This document shows positions 52,030 to 63,885 of a stretch of 64,000 bases of DNA, one piece after another; the first letter of the stretch is position 1, and the number at the start of each line of letters is the position of its first letter. The notes beneath the pieces are model-generated. The model had not been told where the DNA came from and did not search any database. It saw only the letters and a program-made list of their open reading frames with translations. The stretch lies in NCBI GenBank assembly GCA_033239525.1, contig BSYO01000006.1, forward strand, positions 20,236,175 to 20,300,174, given 5' to 3'. The position numbers and the translations under genes were made by a program. This stretch comes from Nepenthes gracilis. Its lineage: Eukaryota > Streptophyta > Magnoliopsida > Caryophyllales > Nepenthaceae.

Positions 52030-55000
52030 GGTGAAAACTGTCATTATATTCTGATAAGTAGGCTGCCCATTGCACGCCTATAAAATACTAACATAGTATT
52101 TAAGTTTTTACAAATTTGAACTCTCATATGAGTTAAAAGCATATTTCACTGTCATCCCTTGGATACGATGCACATACGGTTCCTAAAGTTTTTATTAAAA
52201 TTTAAGATGTACTGGATAGTTTAATTTATTTTTAGGAAGGGTTGGTGGACCAAATATAAGAACTCATTGTACCCGACTAGTACAGTGTGAGGTCCATAGA
52301 AGGCCATGAAAATATAAAGTTGGGATTTAAGATTTCGTCCAGGGAAAAAATAATAAATCGCATTTTACTAATTTATAGATTTTAACTCTTTTTACATATT
52401 TAAGAACACCTTGCTTGTTCTTTATCCTCTCATTCTAATAGCTTGAGCCTTACACTCTCTGTGACATATGACGCTATTAACTAAATAAATTGATCGCACA
52501 CACTCAGCGTGTAATTGATTATGTATATTTAAAAGTTAAATTATATATGCATCCTCAAACATAATTTAATTAAATATTTATACCAATTAAAAATCTAAGA
52601 GGAATTTTCCTTAAAAATATTTACTTAAAAGATAAAATGGTCTGAAATTGAAAAGTCAGTCCTAAAATATAAAAAGTTTATATGTATTAACTAAACATTA
52701 CTTACTAAACCGTTGTAAAAGTAGATTTTTATCGCTACACTATTGTGTTAGATAAGTTAATAATTGCCTTCAAAGGTTTTATTTTTTTAAAATAATGATT
52801 AATTTAATTTTTAATTATAATTATTTAATATTAATTAAATAATTATATTATTCTGAAAAATTATTTTAAAAATTAATTATTTAATTTTAATTAAATAATT
52901 TTAATTAAAAAAATATAAATCAATTTCTATATCAATGGAAGACAAACCCTAAACTTATTAATAATCTTATAAAAAAAGTGTTAGAATATATATACTTCAA
53001 TCACCTTTAAAATATTTTTAATAATATATTATTTAATCTATCTAATCAAGTTAAGACTGATATATTAACAAATAGTAGAATAAAAATTACGTCAATTCAA
53101 CATATTACAGAATAATAAGGTGTGGCCAAAACATTTAAACCGCATTAACCACAATCATTGACTGCTTTATATTTCGGGGAAAAATAATAATTAAATAACA
53201 GTAAAAGTGGTACCGTACTAGTAGGTCTCCGGCATCAAAGCGGTCCATGTCACACCTACCTAATTCAATGGCGACGGCTCCACCGTCGGATCGCCATGGG
53301 ATTCGGGTTGTCTGGCCATGATGGCATGCATGATGAAAAAGACGTTGAACTAAAAAGAAATAATAGAGTCTCTAGAGACCTGGGTGGTGGATCGAGATCA
53401 AAGTGTATAATTAAACTATTTGAAACAATTTGCTAAGGATTTGGTTAATAAATAATCACCGTATTTTTCTTTTTCATTTTATTTTGATAATTTTCTGAGT
53501 TACTGTCCAAGTCAAGCAGCTTTTTATGGCCACATAAATCGGCTTAAGTCTAGTTGTATAGGCCAAAAATAATAACGTCTCTCTGTAACTAAAATTGGAC
53601 TAACATTATGGATATATTTTTACTTTTAATTATCTTTATTTTAAAATTTATATTTATATAAAAAAATAAATTAATTCAAAAATATGGTTCTAGATAAAAT
53701 ATATGTCTTTAAAAATCATAATCAGCTAGATACTAATTGAATTTTTTTTATTCATAAGCATGTCTAACATAAAAAATTAATCAGGATTAATTTTTTAAAC
53801 ATATTACTACATAATATTTACATATTTTAATCATATTCGATATATTTTAAACTGTATAATTTGATTTTGATAGGGCTTATTTGAGGCTAATACTCATGTT
53901 ATCATAGAGTTTATGAAAATTTTAAAAGAATTAATTATATATATATATAATAATAATATATTAAAATATCATAAAATGCAACAAGCTATGCTAAAACTTT
54001 ATTATATTTCTAAATTGAACTCCTCAATTTTAATCATGCCTGCTTGAGGCTTATAGTCCTTTTATTATAGGAATTCATGAAAATTAAAAAAATCAATTTT
54101 ACATAATAAATATATAAATATAAATATAAATATATATGTATAGAAAACGATAGTTTAGGGTATGCTGAGGAAAGAGAAAAGGGGCACGTGGGCTGGACAG
54201 GCCCCTACGGACGGAACAGTCGTGAGGAGGACAATGTATCTCAGGCTGCACCCCAAGTCCACCAGAAGCTCATGAGAGCCGAATGCGTACGTGGATTGCG
54301 ACCGCTGAGTGACTCACCCATCACATGTTTTGGGACCAGCAGCCTGGACGAGGATAAAGCACTCGTCGAAAGTCAAGAGCCGCAACCTAAGTTACAAATA
54401 TCCATGTAAGTATTTCATCGTATTAATTTTAATAGGCAAAATTATAATATAAATTTAATATAATAAAATATATTGTGATAATTATAGTTGTATAAACTCG
54501 CATGATAAATTGTTCCTCTTGAGAATTTAAGAAGGAATAAATAGAAAATTTTTAATGGGACGAAAAACAAAATTTTGATGGGATTTGAGGATATACAAAT
54601 GGATAATTTGGTGGGCTTGGACGTTATTTTAGGCCCAAGATTTGTGAATTTCAAGCCCAATTTAACCGAACCTAAAACACATAAAAATGATTATTCCAAC
54701 GATTACAGGAACCATGCCTTTCAAGAGTACAACTGTCAATTTATTTGGACAATAAGACATTTATTAATTGATATTATTTAAATTGTGAAAAAATGTAATT
54801 TTAAAAGGTTATTAAATTTGTCGGTTAATGACTTATTGACTTAAGATGAGTTTTTTGTTTTAATTACTTATTAATTTATTGAGGTTTTATTGTAATAAAA
54901 AACTCAACCCAAGCATCTAGTTTTGATTTAGAAGTTTGGATAAAAGTATTAGCCTGAAAAATTTGACTGAACTAAGCCTAAGTTAGCTCTAACTTAATTT

Positions 55001-57008
55001 TAATTAGGTATAATTAGAAGCTCATACGCTTCAATTAGAAGGCAATTCAGTATATAATAGATTCATAACGTGGGATGTGAAAGTAAATAATGTAAATAGT
55101 ATTATTATTATATTCCAGATAAGTTAATTATGTAATTTAAATTTATAATTTTTAAATTAAATATATAAAAAATAATATTATAATTATGGTTTGACTCATA
55201 ATCCCATTCGATCTAATTGTTAAATATGAAAATTTTGTAATTTTTTTGTTAATAATAATTCGCATTATATTCTTATTGTTTTTAAAACCGAAAAAAGAAA
55301 ATCCAACTAAAAGAAATCCACTTCCAATTGAATAGGAGTTAGCAAAAATTATATTCTTAATTGTTAAGTTTTAGTCTTTTGAAATGTATCCTAATTTTTT
55401 GCCTAATCTTTTTTTCTAATGAATAAATTAGACTCGAAACATTTCATAGGAAATAATAAGCTACTTTTGCCTGGTGGAAAAAATTAGACAAAAATAATAG
55501 TGAATTTGATTTCTTTTGTTAAAAATTTTGACATTTTACCTGCCTTATAAATATATCTGTAGTGAGTCAAACCCAAATCACTAAACTTAATCTGAATTGA
55601 CCGTACTAAAAAATTTAAATAATAAATATTTATCATAAATAAAATATCAACCCAAAAATCAATTTATTGAAATAAGATATAATATAAATATTCAAAATAA
55701 TAATAAAAATCAAGGAAACACAATCTCTACAAAATATCCAATATCTATTAAGAAGTAATATAAATATCCAATATCTAATCATAAATGTTGCTAAACTTTG
55801 TAATCATCTTTACTTGAAAATCCACACCAAATATGCAATTTTTTTAAAGTTTACTATTAACATTCTCTATTCTATAGTCAATAAATTATAATAATAACCT
55901 AAAAACTTAATAAGTGATATAATCAATAAAATTAACAGTCAATAAATATCTTAGATAATAATATTAAATATGTAATATCAATAACAACATGTAATCAATA
56001 AGAAATTATTTAACACTTAATGTGACGTTATAATCACGGCTCATGAACTACCAAAATAATTATTAATAATTTTTGCCGAAATTGAATATTAGGAGCGCAA
56101 TCGAGATTCTGCTGAATTTGAATATTAATAAAGGTATAAATTCTGTTGATTTTATCTCAATAAAGATCATAACTATATGATATATTATAATTATCTTGTC
56201 AAATCTTATTCTATCATTATAAATTAATAACTACGCATTCGTTACTAACTATTGGATAACATTTATAAGATATTGATACTCATAAATTTGATAACCGACT
56301 AACTCTATAATCTTATGATTTCTTACCACCAACAGTACGTAAGTATTGATTTCAATTCATATTATCAATATTCTTATAACTCCCTTAGAATAAGTCTCAA
56401 ATATGTTATGTCCATATACATGTGATCAAACCAGGATCTACGCCCACAAGGGCTTTGAAATATTCTATTTTACATAAGCATGTTAAAGAAATACCCCTCG
56501 GTATGATATTTTGTGATATCTTAATATGTATTATTTGTAGGATTATAAGCATCCCTGTATGAACATATGCTTCAATCTATCGATATATAAAAATTAACAT
56601 CGGATAAATATAAACCATACTAAAATTTTATAAATTTTATATTTCTTGGGGTCTTAATATTTTCATATAATTTTTTTATTTTAATCATAAATATCAAAAT
56701 ACACTCACGCATTTAAAGATCATGCAAAAAAAAATAATAATTAATGATCAAGAACAATAGAAACAACTCTAAAATAACCATAATATATCTTGCATCTAAG
56801 ATATGAATTGGAACAATATTATGATATTTTGGCGTTTGAATATTGGCTTGCACGCTAGGCTCATTCCTACTATAATTCTCCACTAAATTGTCTAATGTAA
56901 TAATTTCAAATCTATGACACTAAAACCTCCATGGAAGATATGAAATCCAATCTACTACTAAAAAATTTACAAATTTTTGAAGTACTAAAAAATTTGAACT
57001 CTGTCTAA
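52030..57008. other. AT-rich intergenic region
   Basis: Mostly AT-rich, without a supported gene. Two short GC-richer patches lie at about 53210-53340 and 54160-54410. No 5' LTR or primer-binding site for the Copia element that starts at 57009 was found. Confidence 0.5.
54160..54410 (+). other. Exon-like GC-rich patch of unknown origin
   Basis: A 73-codon frame (54188-54409) sits in a sharply bounded GC-rich patch amid AT-rich DNA. It ends next to a donor-like CATGTAAGT. The translation (MGWTGPYGRNS...) matches no family I recognise. It could be a captured exon, an organelle-derived insert or a transposon piece. Confidence 0.35.
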
Positions 57009-57825
57009 ATGGCGTCATCGTCATCAAAAAATCTGTTGTTTAGCATAGAACAGTTCAACGGGTAGGGTAACTTTATCCTCTGGTAAGAAAGGGTGATGAA
57101 TATTCTAACCAGAGAAGGAACAGTGAAGACACCGAAGAAGAAGGATAAAAAGCAAGCAAACCTAACTGATGATGAATGATAAGATAAAAGAGACTTTACC
57201 AACTGTACCATTAAACTATGCCTCACGGACAACACTCACGAAAAGGTTCTTGGCCTGACTGATCCGGAGAAGGTTTGGGAGAAGTTGAAGAGCCGATATA
57301 AGTCCAAATCATTAACAACCAGACTACATATAAAGAAGTAATTTTATGGCTTACGGTTATCAGAAGGTGGGAGTTTTAAGAAGTATTTAGACGAGTTTAA
57401 CAAAATATTGACACAGATGTTCGCTTTTGATGAGAAAATCAAGGAGGAGGACAAGATATTGGTACTACTGGCCTCTCTGTCGGCCTTCTATGATCACATC
57501 GTCACAACCTTGTTATTTGAAAAGGATATACAAAGGTTGGATGAGATTATTACTTCCTTACTCATGAATGAATCAAGGTGGTCATAAGGGACCACACCAT
57601 CTTCTCACTCTGAGGTACTTGTAATCGAATCCGGGGAAGGAGTAGAGGTCGCGGCCAGAAACTAGGAGACAAAGGCTTTAGCAAATCACGGTCAATGTAT
57701 CAAAACCTTGAGTGCCATCACTTGGCAAGAAGGGTCACATCAAGAAGTATTACTTCAAGTGGAAGCATGAAAATACGGAGAAATAGAAAGGAGATAAGGG
57801 ATGAGAGAAAACGCCATCTGTCTCA
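57009..57825 (+). pseudogene. Copia gag (broken)
   Basis: The frame starts ATG at 57009 (MASSSSKN, then IEQFNG) and reads as the Copia gag UBN2-type domain, with DPEKVWEKL and LDEFNKIL among the recognisable segments. Stops occur near 57057 and 57081, a pair lies near 57178-57183, and another follows in IKK-stop-FYGL. The zinc knuckle near 57710-57760 (CHHL...GKKGHIKKYY) has lost cysteines and carries an indel. Confidence 0.85.
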
Positions 57826-58140
57826 ATGGTTACAGGAGGCGACCTCCTGGTGACATGTGAAGAAAATGTTGCAAGCCTGACGGATCATGAGGCCGATTGG
57901 GTGGTCAACTCTAGCGCTTCCCTACATGCTACGTCCAGAAGAGGACTATTCACATCTTGCACTCTAGGAGAATTTGTAGTGTTAAAAATAGAAAATGAAG
58001 GAACATCCTCAATTGTAGGCAGAGGTGATATTGTTTTAGTCGCCAATAATGGGACGAAACTGTTGTTGAAAGATGTACGTCATGTCCCTGACATCCGGCT
58101 GAATATTATCTCAGCCGGTCGAAGGAATGATGAGGGATAC
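57826..58140 (+). pseudogene. Copia aspartic protease (catalytic site mutated)
   Basis: Part of the open frame 57826-58272. The catalytic segment reads DWVVNSSAS where the family has WVVDSGAS, so both the catalytic Asp and the Gly are replaced. Downstream GRGDIVL, LLLKDVRHVPDIRLNIIS follow the family pattern. The protease would be inactive. Confidence 0.85.
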
Positions 58141-58266
58141 TATAAAACTTTCTGTAAAGGTAAAGGAAAAACTGACCAGAGGATCTTTTGTTGTGGCAAG
58201 AGGAAAAAAGTGATCTGGCCTATATGTGATGAAGGCTTGTGCAGTGGCCGAAGCTGTGAATGCCGT

Positions 58267-59160
58267 AAGTGACAAGAAGTCTGAAAACTTGTGGCACAGG
58301 AGGTTGGGCGACATAAGTGAACAATGATTGTGTCATCTGGCCAAAAAAGGTCTTATCTTCGGAGTCAAGGAGGACAGATTGAATACATGCCTTTATTGTT
58401 TAACCGACAAGCAAAGGAGAGTCTCATTCTATGGAGACTCATCCTCCGCAAAGGCGGAGATGCTTGATCTCATCCATACAGATGTGTGTTGACCGTTTAA
58501 AGAGAAGTCGTTTGGTGGAGCCCAATACTTCGTTTCTTTCATTGACGATTATTCCAGAAAGTTGTGAGTCTACCGATTAAAAACAAGGACCAACTCCTCA
58601 GTATATTTGAGCAAATTTATGCTCTAATTGGGCGTCAGATGGGAAAGAAACTTAAGGGCGTCCGAAGTAATAATGACGGCAAATACATATGACCTTTTAA
58701 TACCTATTACTGGTCACATGGTATTAGGTATCAGAAAACACCACCAAAGACGCCCCACTTGAATGGAGTGGCTGAACAGATGAACCGTACACTTCTAAAG
58801 AGAGTACATTGTGTGTTCTTGGAAGCCAAACTTTCTGCATCTTTTTTGGTCGAAGTACTAAAGACGACGACCTACATCATAAATAGGTTGCCCAGTAAAC
58901 CATTAATGGGTGAAGTGCCAGAAAAGATATGATCGGATAAGGAGCCATCCTATGATCATCTAAGAGTGTTTGGATGTAAAGATTTCATTCATATTCCAAG
59001 AGATAAAAGGACAAAGTTAGAGCCAAAGACGATACAGTGCGTCTTTCTGGGTTATGGAAAAGATGAGTTGGGTTACAGATTTTATGATCCAACTGGAAGA
59101 AGATTTGTCCGGTCAAGGGACGTAACCTTTGTTGAAAATGAAACAATCGAGGATATTGGC
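58267..59160 (+). pseudogene. Copia integrase (broken)
   Basis: It begins ENLWHRRLGDISE, where the zinc-binding second His of the usual LGHIS is Asp. Then come the DDE core pieces HTDVC, SNNDGKY and LNGVAEQMNRTL, with all three acidic residues present, and the C-terminal region LRVFGC ... CVFLGYGKDELGYRFYDP up to DVTFVE. Stops lie near 58328, 58489, 58567, 58690 and 58931. A 126-codon piece (58966-59346) remains open. Confidence 0.88.
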
Positions 59161-59389
59161 AGGAAGGCTAAGTGTCATGTAGATCGAACAGACAAAGTAA
59201 GTATCAAAATTGTTCGTTCGGTGTCCCTTGAAGATGAGGACAATGGTTCTAAGGCGATTGATGATAATAGAGAGGCAGTCATGGCACCTGATGAAGACCA
59301 AGATGAAGTCATCCCTCAATTGGCCGAGGATGTGCCTGTCAAATGATCCTTACAAAATAGATGACTGTCCGTCCATCTGTCACCAAGTG

Positions 59390-60988
59390 AATACGTTATG
59401 CTCAATGATGCCGGAGAGCCTGAGAGTTATGAAGAGGCTATGGACGACGAAAGTAAGGGGAGATGGCTGGAAGTTATGAAGGATGAAATGAGTTCTCTTC
59501 GTGAGAATCATTCCTTTAATTTAGCCAAGCTTCCTAAGGGGAAGAAGGCCCTAAAAAACAAATAGGTCTTCCGCTTGAAAACGGATGAGAACACCATAAA
59601 GCTGAGGTATAAGGCAGGGCTAGTTGTAAAAAGCTTTAGTTAACGAAACAGAGTCGACTTTGATGAAATTTTTACTCTAGTAGTGAAGATGTCCTCCATA
59701 CGGATTGTGCTGGATTTTACTGCTGCTCAGAACCTTGAGGTGGAGCAAATGGATATCCGGACAGCTTTTCTCGATGGAGAACTTGAGGAGGAGATTTATA
59801 TGGAATAGCCAAAAGGGTTTAAGGTTAAGGAAAATGAGCAATTTGTCTGTCGACTGAGAAAGAGCCTGTACGGTTTGAAACAAGCTCCTAGACGGTGGTA
59901 CAAGAAGTTTGAGTCGGTTATGGCTAGTCAAGGGTATCGGCGAACTACTTGTGATCACCGTGTATTTGTATAGAGATTTTTCGATGATGATTTTGTTATC
60001 CTTCTCCTGTACGTGGATGACATGTTGATTGTTGGACGCAACAGTACTCGGATAAAGGAGTTGAAGGAGTAACTTGGGTGGTCATTTGCTATGAAGGACC
60101 TGGGATGGAGAAGCAAATTCTTTGCGTCAGAATTATATGCGATCGAAAGGCAAGGAAATTGTGGCTGTCTCAAGAGAGTTACATTGAGAAAGTGCTCCAA
60201 CGATTTAATATGGATAAGTCAAAACCTGTGAACACATCATTGGCAAACCACCACAGGTTGAGCACTCGCCAATATTCGTCCTCGGACGAAGAGAAGACAT
60301 ACATGAGAGGCGTTCCCTATTCTTTAACTGTGGAAAGTCTGATGTATGCCCTGGTGTGTATAAGACCCGACATAGCACATACTGTTGGCACAATCAACCG
60401 GTTTCTATCAAACCCAAAGAAGGAGCACTGGTCTACGGTCAAGTGGATCATGAGATATATCCGAAAAACTTTCAAGAGGTGCTTGTATCTTAGAAGTGAC
60501 AAGCCGTAATTAGTGGGCTACTCGGACGCTGATATGGCCGGAGATATTGACTCCCGTAAGTCTACCTTAGGGTATTTGGTGAAATTTATAAGAGGTACAG
60601 TTTCTTGACAATTCAAGTTGCAGAAGTGCATAGCCTTGTCAACTATTGAAGTCGAGTATATCGCAGTGACAGAAATTTATAAGGAGATGCTGTGGATGAG
60701 AAAGTTCATTTAAGAATTGGGCCTTAAACAGAAAAAGTATAAGGTATTCTGTGATAATTAGAGTGCCATATATCTTTATAAGAACTCTTCATTTTACTCT
60801 AGATCAAAGCACATTGATATTTAATACTATTGGGTGAGAGATGTGCTTGAAGCCGGTCTGCTGTCACTAGAAAAGGTCGGTACTGAAGAAAATGGGGCCG
60901 ATATGATGACCAAGATTTTACCAAAGGATAAAAATAAAGCGTGCTGCAATTTGGTTGTGTTGACAGATATTACTTCCTCACGGTTATG
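59390..60988 (+). pseudogene. Copia reverse transcriptase and RNase H (broken)
   Basis: RT motifs in order are YEEAM, FDEIFTLVVKM, EQMDIRTAFLDGELEEEIYME, LYGLKQAPRRWYKKF and the catalytic YVDDM at about 60011-60025, which is intact. A frame change occurs near 60070-60110. RNase H follows with GYSDADMAGD (about 60519), KSTLGYLV, ALSTIEVEYIA and SKHIDI. At least a dozen stops are scattered through this part. Polyprotein ends near 60988, just before the LTR. Confidence 0.9.
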
Positions 60989-60998
60989 AGGAAAAGTT

Positions 60999-61824
60999 TG
61001 TTGGGAGTCAGTCGCGTGTGAAATTCCTTGTGACCGGAGGACTTGGACGGACCACGTGAACTTTATGTGCTACTATGCACGAAATATGCAAATAAAATTC
61101 TGGTTAACATAGTTGACCGAAACCTTTTTAAACGGGCAACAATACCAGTCAACAAGTTGACCGGTTGAAGGCATGAGCTGCCCTGCATTATTGAGGGATT
61201 CTAGACGGACCACCGATCTGTCATGTGGAGAGGACGATCTACGGGTATTGACCGACCTTGTGGAGAACGCGGACAGTGAAATATGGGTCGTCCGCCAGGA
61301 AATTCAGAATGGTGCCAACTCAGAAGATTTTCTGAGCATATATGATCTCAGACGGTTATACATAAGTCGTTTTTGTATATAGTATATTCATATTTTTGGT
61401 AATGATAGATCTTATTAGTGGATATGAAATATTCCTCAGATTTGTTGAAGATGTGCCTCTATATTAAAAGCAAGTAGACGGACTTGCTGTTTAGAGATTT
61501 TTGGAAAGAGAGAGGGGTGTGAGGCTAAGTGAAAAACAGAAAGAGAGTGTGAAAACGGTGAAGGAAGGAGAGAATTGTGAGCAACCATAGTATATTGCTT
61601 GTACTCTGTTCTTCATTTTTCTTCTATCTGGTACATGTGTAATAGTAAAAATTATTTCCAACCTCACATAATGGAATTGGTTCCTTGGATAGATTGTCCC
61701 GTGATTTTTTTCTTGGTTGATAATGGTTTTTCACGTAAAAATTTGGGTGTTTATTTTCTTCTTTTTCCTCATTCTTTTACTGTATCTTTTTGTAAGGGTA
61801 GTCGGACACCATCTAACCCCAACA
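60999..61824 (+). repeat. 3' LTR of the Copia element
   Basis: The 826-bp segment starts TGTTGGGAG directly after a purine-rich GAGGAAAAG tract and ends ACCCCAACA, so its ends form a TGTTGGG/CCCAACA-type inverted repeat. It is related to the LTR at 51218-52029. The flank after it (CTACC) cannot be tested for a target duplication because the 5' end is lost. Confidence 0.85.
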
Positions 61825-62014
61825 CTACCCCTAGGTGTAAGAATAGCATAATTGGTATTTAATCACCATATATTTGTGTTTTATTGAAGTTTGAACCTCA
61901 TCTGTCTTTTTTAACAATTTATTAGCTAAATGAACCAAAAGAATAAATAAATAAAATAAAACTTTGCTTCACTAAACTTGATGTGTCCCTAGATCTGAAA
62001 TTCGAATAGATTCG

Positions 62015-63600
62015 TGTTGACTTAATTGTTTGGATCTAGCTTCGTCCGTTGGGTCTGAACCCTGCACACCATTACAACAAATAGGAGGTCAGCTGTTGGT
62101 AGGATGCTATCCCACCGAAAATATTCCGACACTCAAGTCAGTAATAGACCTTCGACTTTTAAGAACGAAAATAGAAATGAGAGTTGAGAGAGAAAAAGAG
62201 AGAATGAGAGCGTAATGAGTGTTCGCTTTTAGACGTAAGAGGTGTTCTAACAGCTCGTGTTCTCCTAACTCTGTGTTCACAGGGAACGAGTGGGAGACGG
62301 AGTCTTGTAAGCGTGGAAGTTTGAAGAACTGTCGAGATATTATGACAGATGTTAGCAAGAGTGGTGCCTCTGGAGTCTGAAAGTTGAGTGTGGGATTACA
62401 ATTAGCATTTTCGTGCTCAGAAGTGAGCGTTTGTAAGCTTAAAAGTTGGCGTGCCCTGTAGTGGAAACTCCGTGGGCTTATATAGATGGAGAGCAAGGCG
62501 ACCTTTCCTGGCCGAGAAGGCGCGATTCCTTCACTATATCGGGCGACCTTCCTTGAGCAGGAAGGCTATACTTGTCTTCCTTCTATGCTTTATTACCGTT
62601 AGAGTCTACAGTAAGTAGGAAGAGATAATATGGCGCCTTCCTCATGGAAAGGGGGTTGGATCTATTGATATCCTTTTTAGTACAGATTGACTTCAGGGAA
62701 TGCATGAAATTAGGAAAAGGGACTGTTGCTTATTGTGTATGGAAATGTGAGCCTAACTGGGCCGGGCCCATGTAAGGTTTTTCCCATTGGGATTGCTTAC
62801 TACAATGCTACTAGTCAATAGAAATATTGACCATCTCATGGGAATACACTGGCCGCCCAGTTGGCCTCACATATGGTCAACGTTGGCGTTGACCGTCAAG
62901 CCCATATATGGACCTTCTTAGATTTAGGCCATTTTTTTTTATTAGGCTAGCCATTATGGGCATACTCATCACTAGCTCCCATGTCGGGGGTCTGAATTCT
63001 GGCTTTCTGTATGTTAGTAATGGGATGCGCCTGACTGTCGTTCGTTAAGGGTGACGGAGCGGTTGATCGTCTAGAGTGGAGCATTACATGCTTCCAAAAT
63101 GTTGACCGAATTAGTTAATCGTCTTGGCCAAATTTCAGAGAACTTGACGAAAAAAATGTTGACCGGATTCATTGACCGTCTTGAAAAACTTTGGGTAACT
63201 TGGCGAAGGAAATATTGATCAGATTTGTTAACCACCTTAGAAAACTCTGGGTAACTTGGAGAAAAAAATGTTGACCGGATTTGTTGACCGTCTTGAAAAA
63301 CTTCGGATAATTTGGTGAAGGAAATATTGACCAGATTTGTTGACCGTCTTGAAAAACTCTGGATAACTCGTGGGAGTTGGAGAGACGTGTGATCATTAGC
63401 CGGTTTATCAGGCAAAAAGGCGACCATGTGTCTTCATGCGGTAAATTCAGGATCTCGGTAATTAATGCGCCAGAGGATCTGATCTACGGGCGCCCTTTTG
63501 GGAAGCGACACATGGCAACCATGATGGCGCGCATTTACGATACAGTTTAGTGCATTCACACTGGCCTTTAAGTTGTCCGTCCGTTTCACTTTGAATTTTT
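62015..63600 (-). mobile_element. Minus-strand LTR-like sequence (boundaries uncertain)
   Basis: The minus strand has CTATATAAGCCC near 62475 and, further along, GACTTGAGTGTCGGAATATTTTCGG (about 62135), the same R/U5 style as the LTR at 8650. Candidate lower ends are TGTTGACTTAATT near 62015 and TGTTGGTAGG near 62094. The upper end was not found. The region contains the 57-bp tandem array at 63099-63370. Confidence 0.5.
63099..63370 (+). repeat. 57-bp tandem array rich in TTGACC motifs
   Basis: Five units start at about 63101, 63158, 63214, 63270 and 63326 (56-57 bp each), with the pattern GTTGACCGGATTTGTTGACC followed by GTCTTGAAAAACT and GGATAACTTGG. Most units hold two TTGACC words; seven are intact across the array. 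Confidence 0.85.
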
Positions 63601-63672
63601 CCACGTTTTTTTTGTTGTTCCTTCGTCTTCCTTAACCTGAAAGAGAGAAAAACCCTAGGCGTCTTTCTAATC

Positions 63673-63885
63673 ATGGCCTCTATTGCGGATATTGCTTATG
63701 TCCTCAGAGAGAATGACGTAAATGAATTATACGTGAAGTGTAATATCCCAAAGGATGCCTTCTGTGTTCCTTGGAAGGATGACACGGCGTTCCTGCCGCC
63801 TGAGGGCTTTGTGGCCATCTACGATGCCCACTTAAGGAGTGAGCTTCGTCTTCCGATCCCTGATGAGCTGCTGTCGATCTTCTAG
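63673..63885 (+). pseudogene. N-terminal part of a 'putative gypsy-type transposon' family protein
   Basis: The frame starts MASIADIAYVLRENDVNE and contains FLPPEGFVAIYDAHLRSELRLPIPDELLSIF, resembling the plant transposon-associated domain with AHFR-GLPLHPFF pattern (Pfam family 'Transposase_28' type). A TAG follows. Beyond the stop the same frame continues ALRVPIAQFHANVI and YLCTFCIFLRQ, which fits the usual continuation QLTPNAIRYL, so the gene is broken by the stop at 63883 and by another near 63928. It continues to the window end. It lies antisense to the LTR-like sequence before it. Confidence 0.6.

Larger units (their letters stand above)
57009..61824 (+). mobile_element. 5'-truncated, inactive Ty1/Copia retrotransposon with 3' LTR
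   Basis: Gag, protease, integrase, RT and RNase H follow in the Copia order (integrase before RT), then an LTR at 60999-61824. Many in-frame stops and a few frameshifts interrupt the polyprotein. Sequence above the gag start is AT-rich, without LTR or primer-binding site, so the 5' end is missing. The style resembles TNT1-like Copia elements. Confidence 0.9.

Noticed and set aside
51218..61824. A single 10.6-kb Copia element bounded by the two related LTRs
   Set aside because: No PBS after the left LTR, flanking 5-mers differ (AAATA / CTACC), and about 5 kb of unrelated AT-rich DNA precedes gag.
63099..63370. CRISPR-like array
   Set aside because: Units are contiguous tandem repeats without unique spacers, and the host is a plant.
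63071..63427. 118-codon minus-strand frame with repeated peptide
   Set aside because: The repeat comes from the 57-bp DNA array, not from a protein repeat family.
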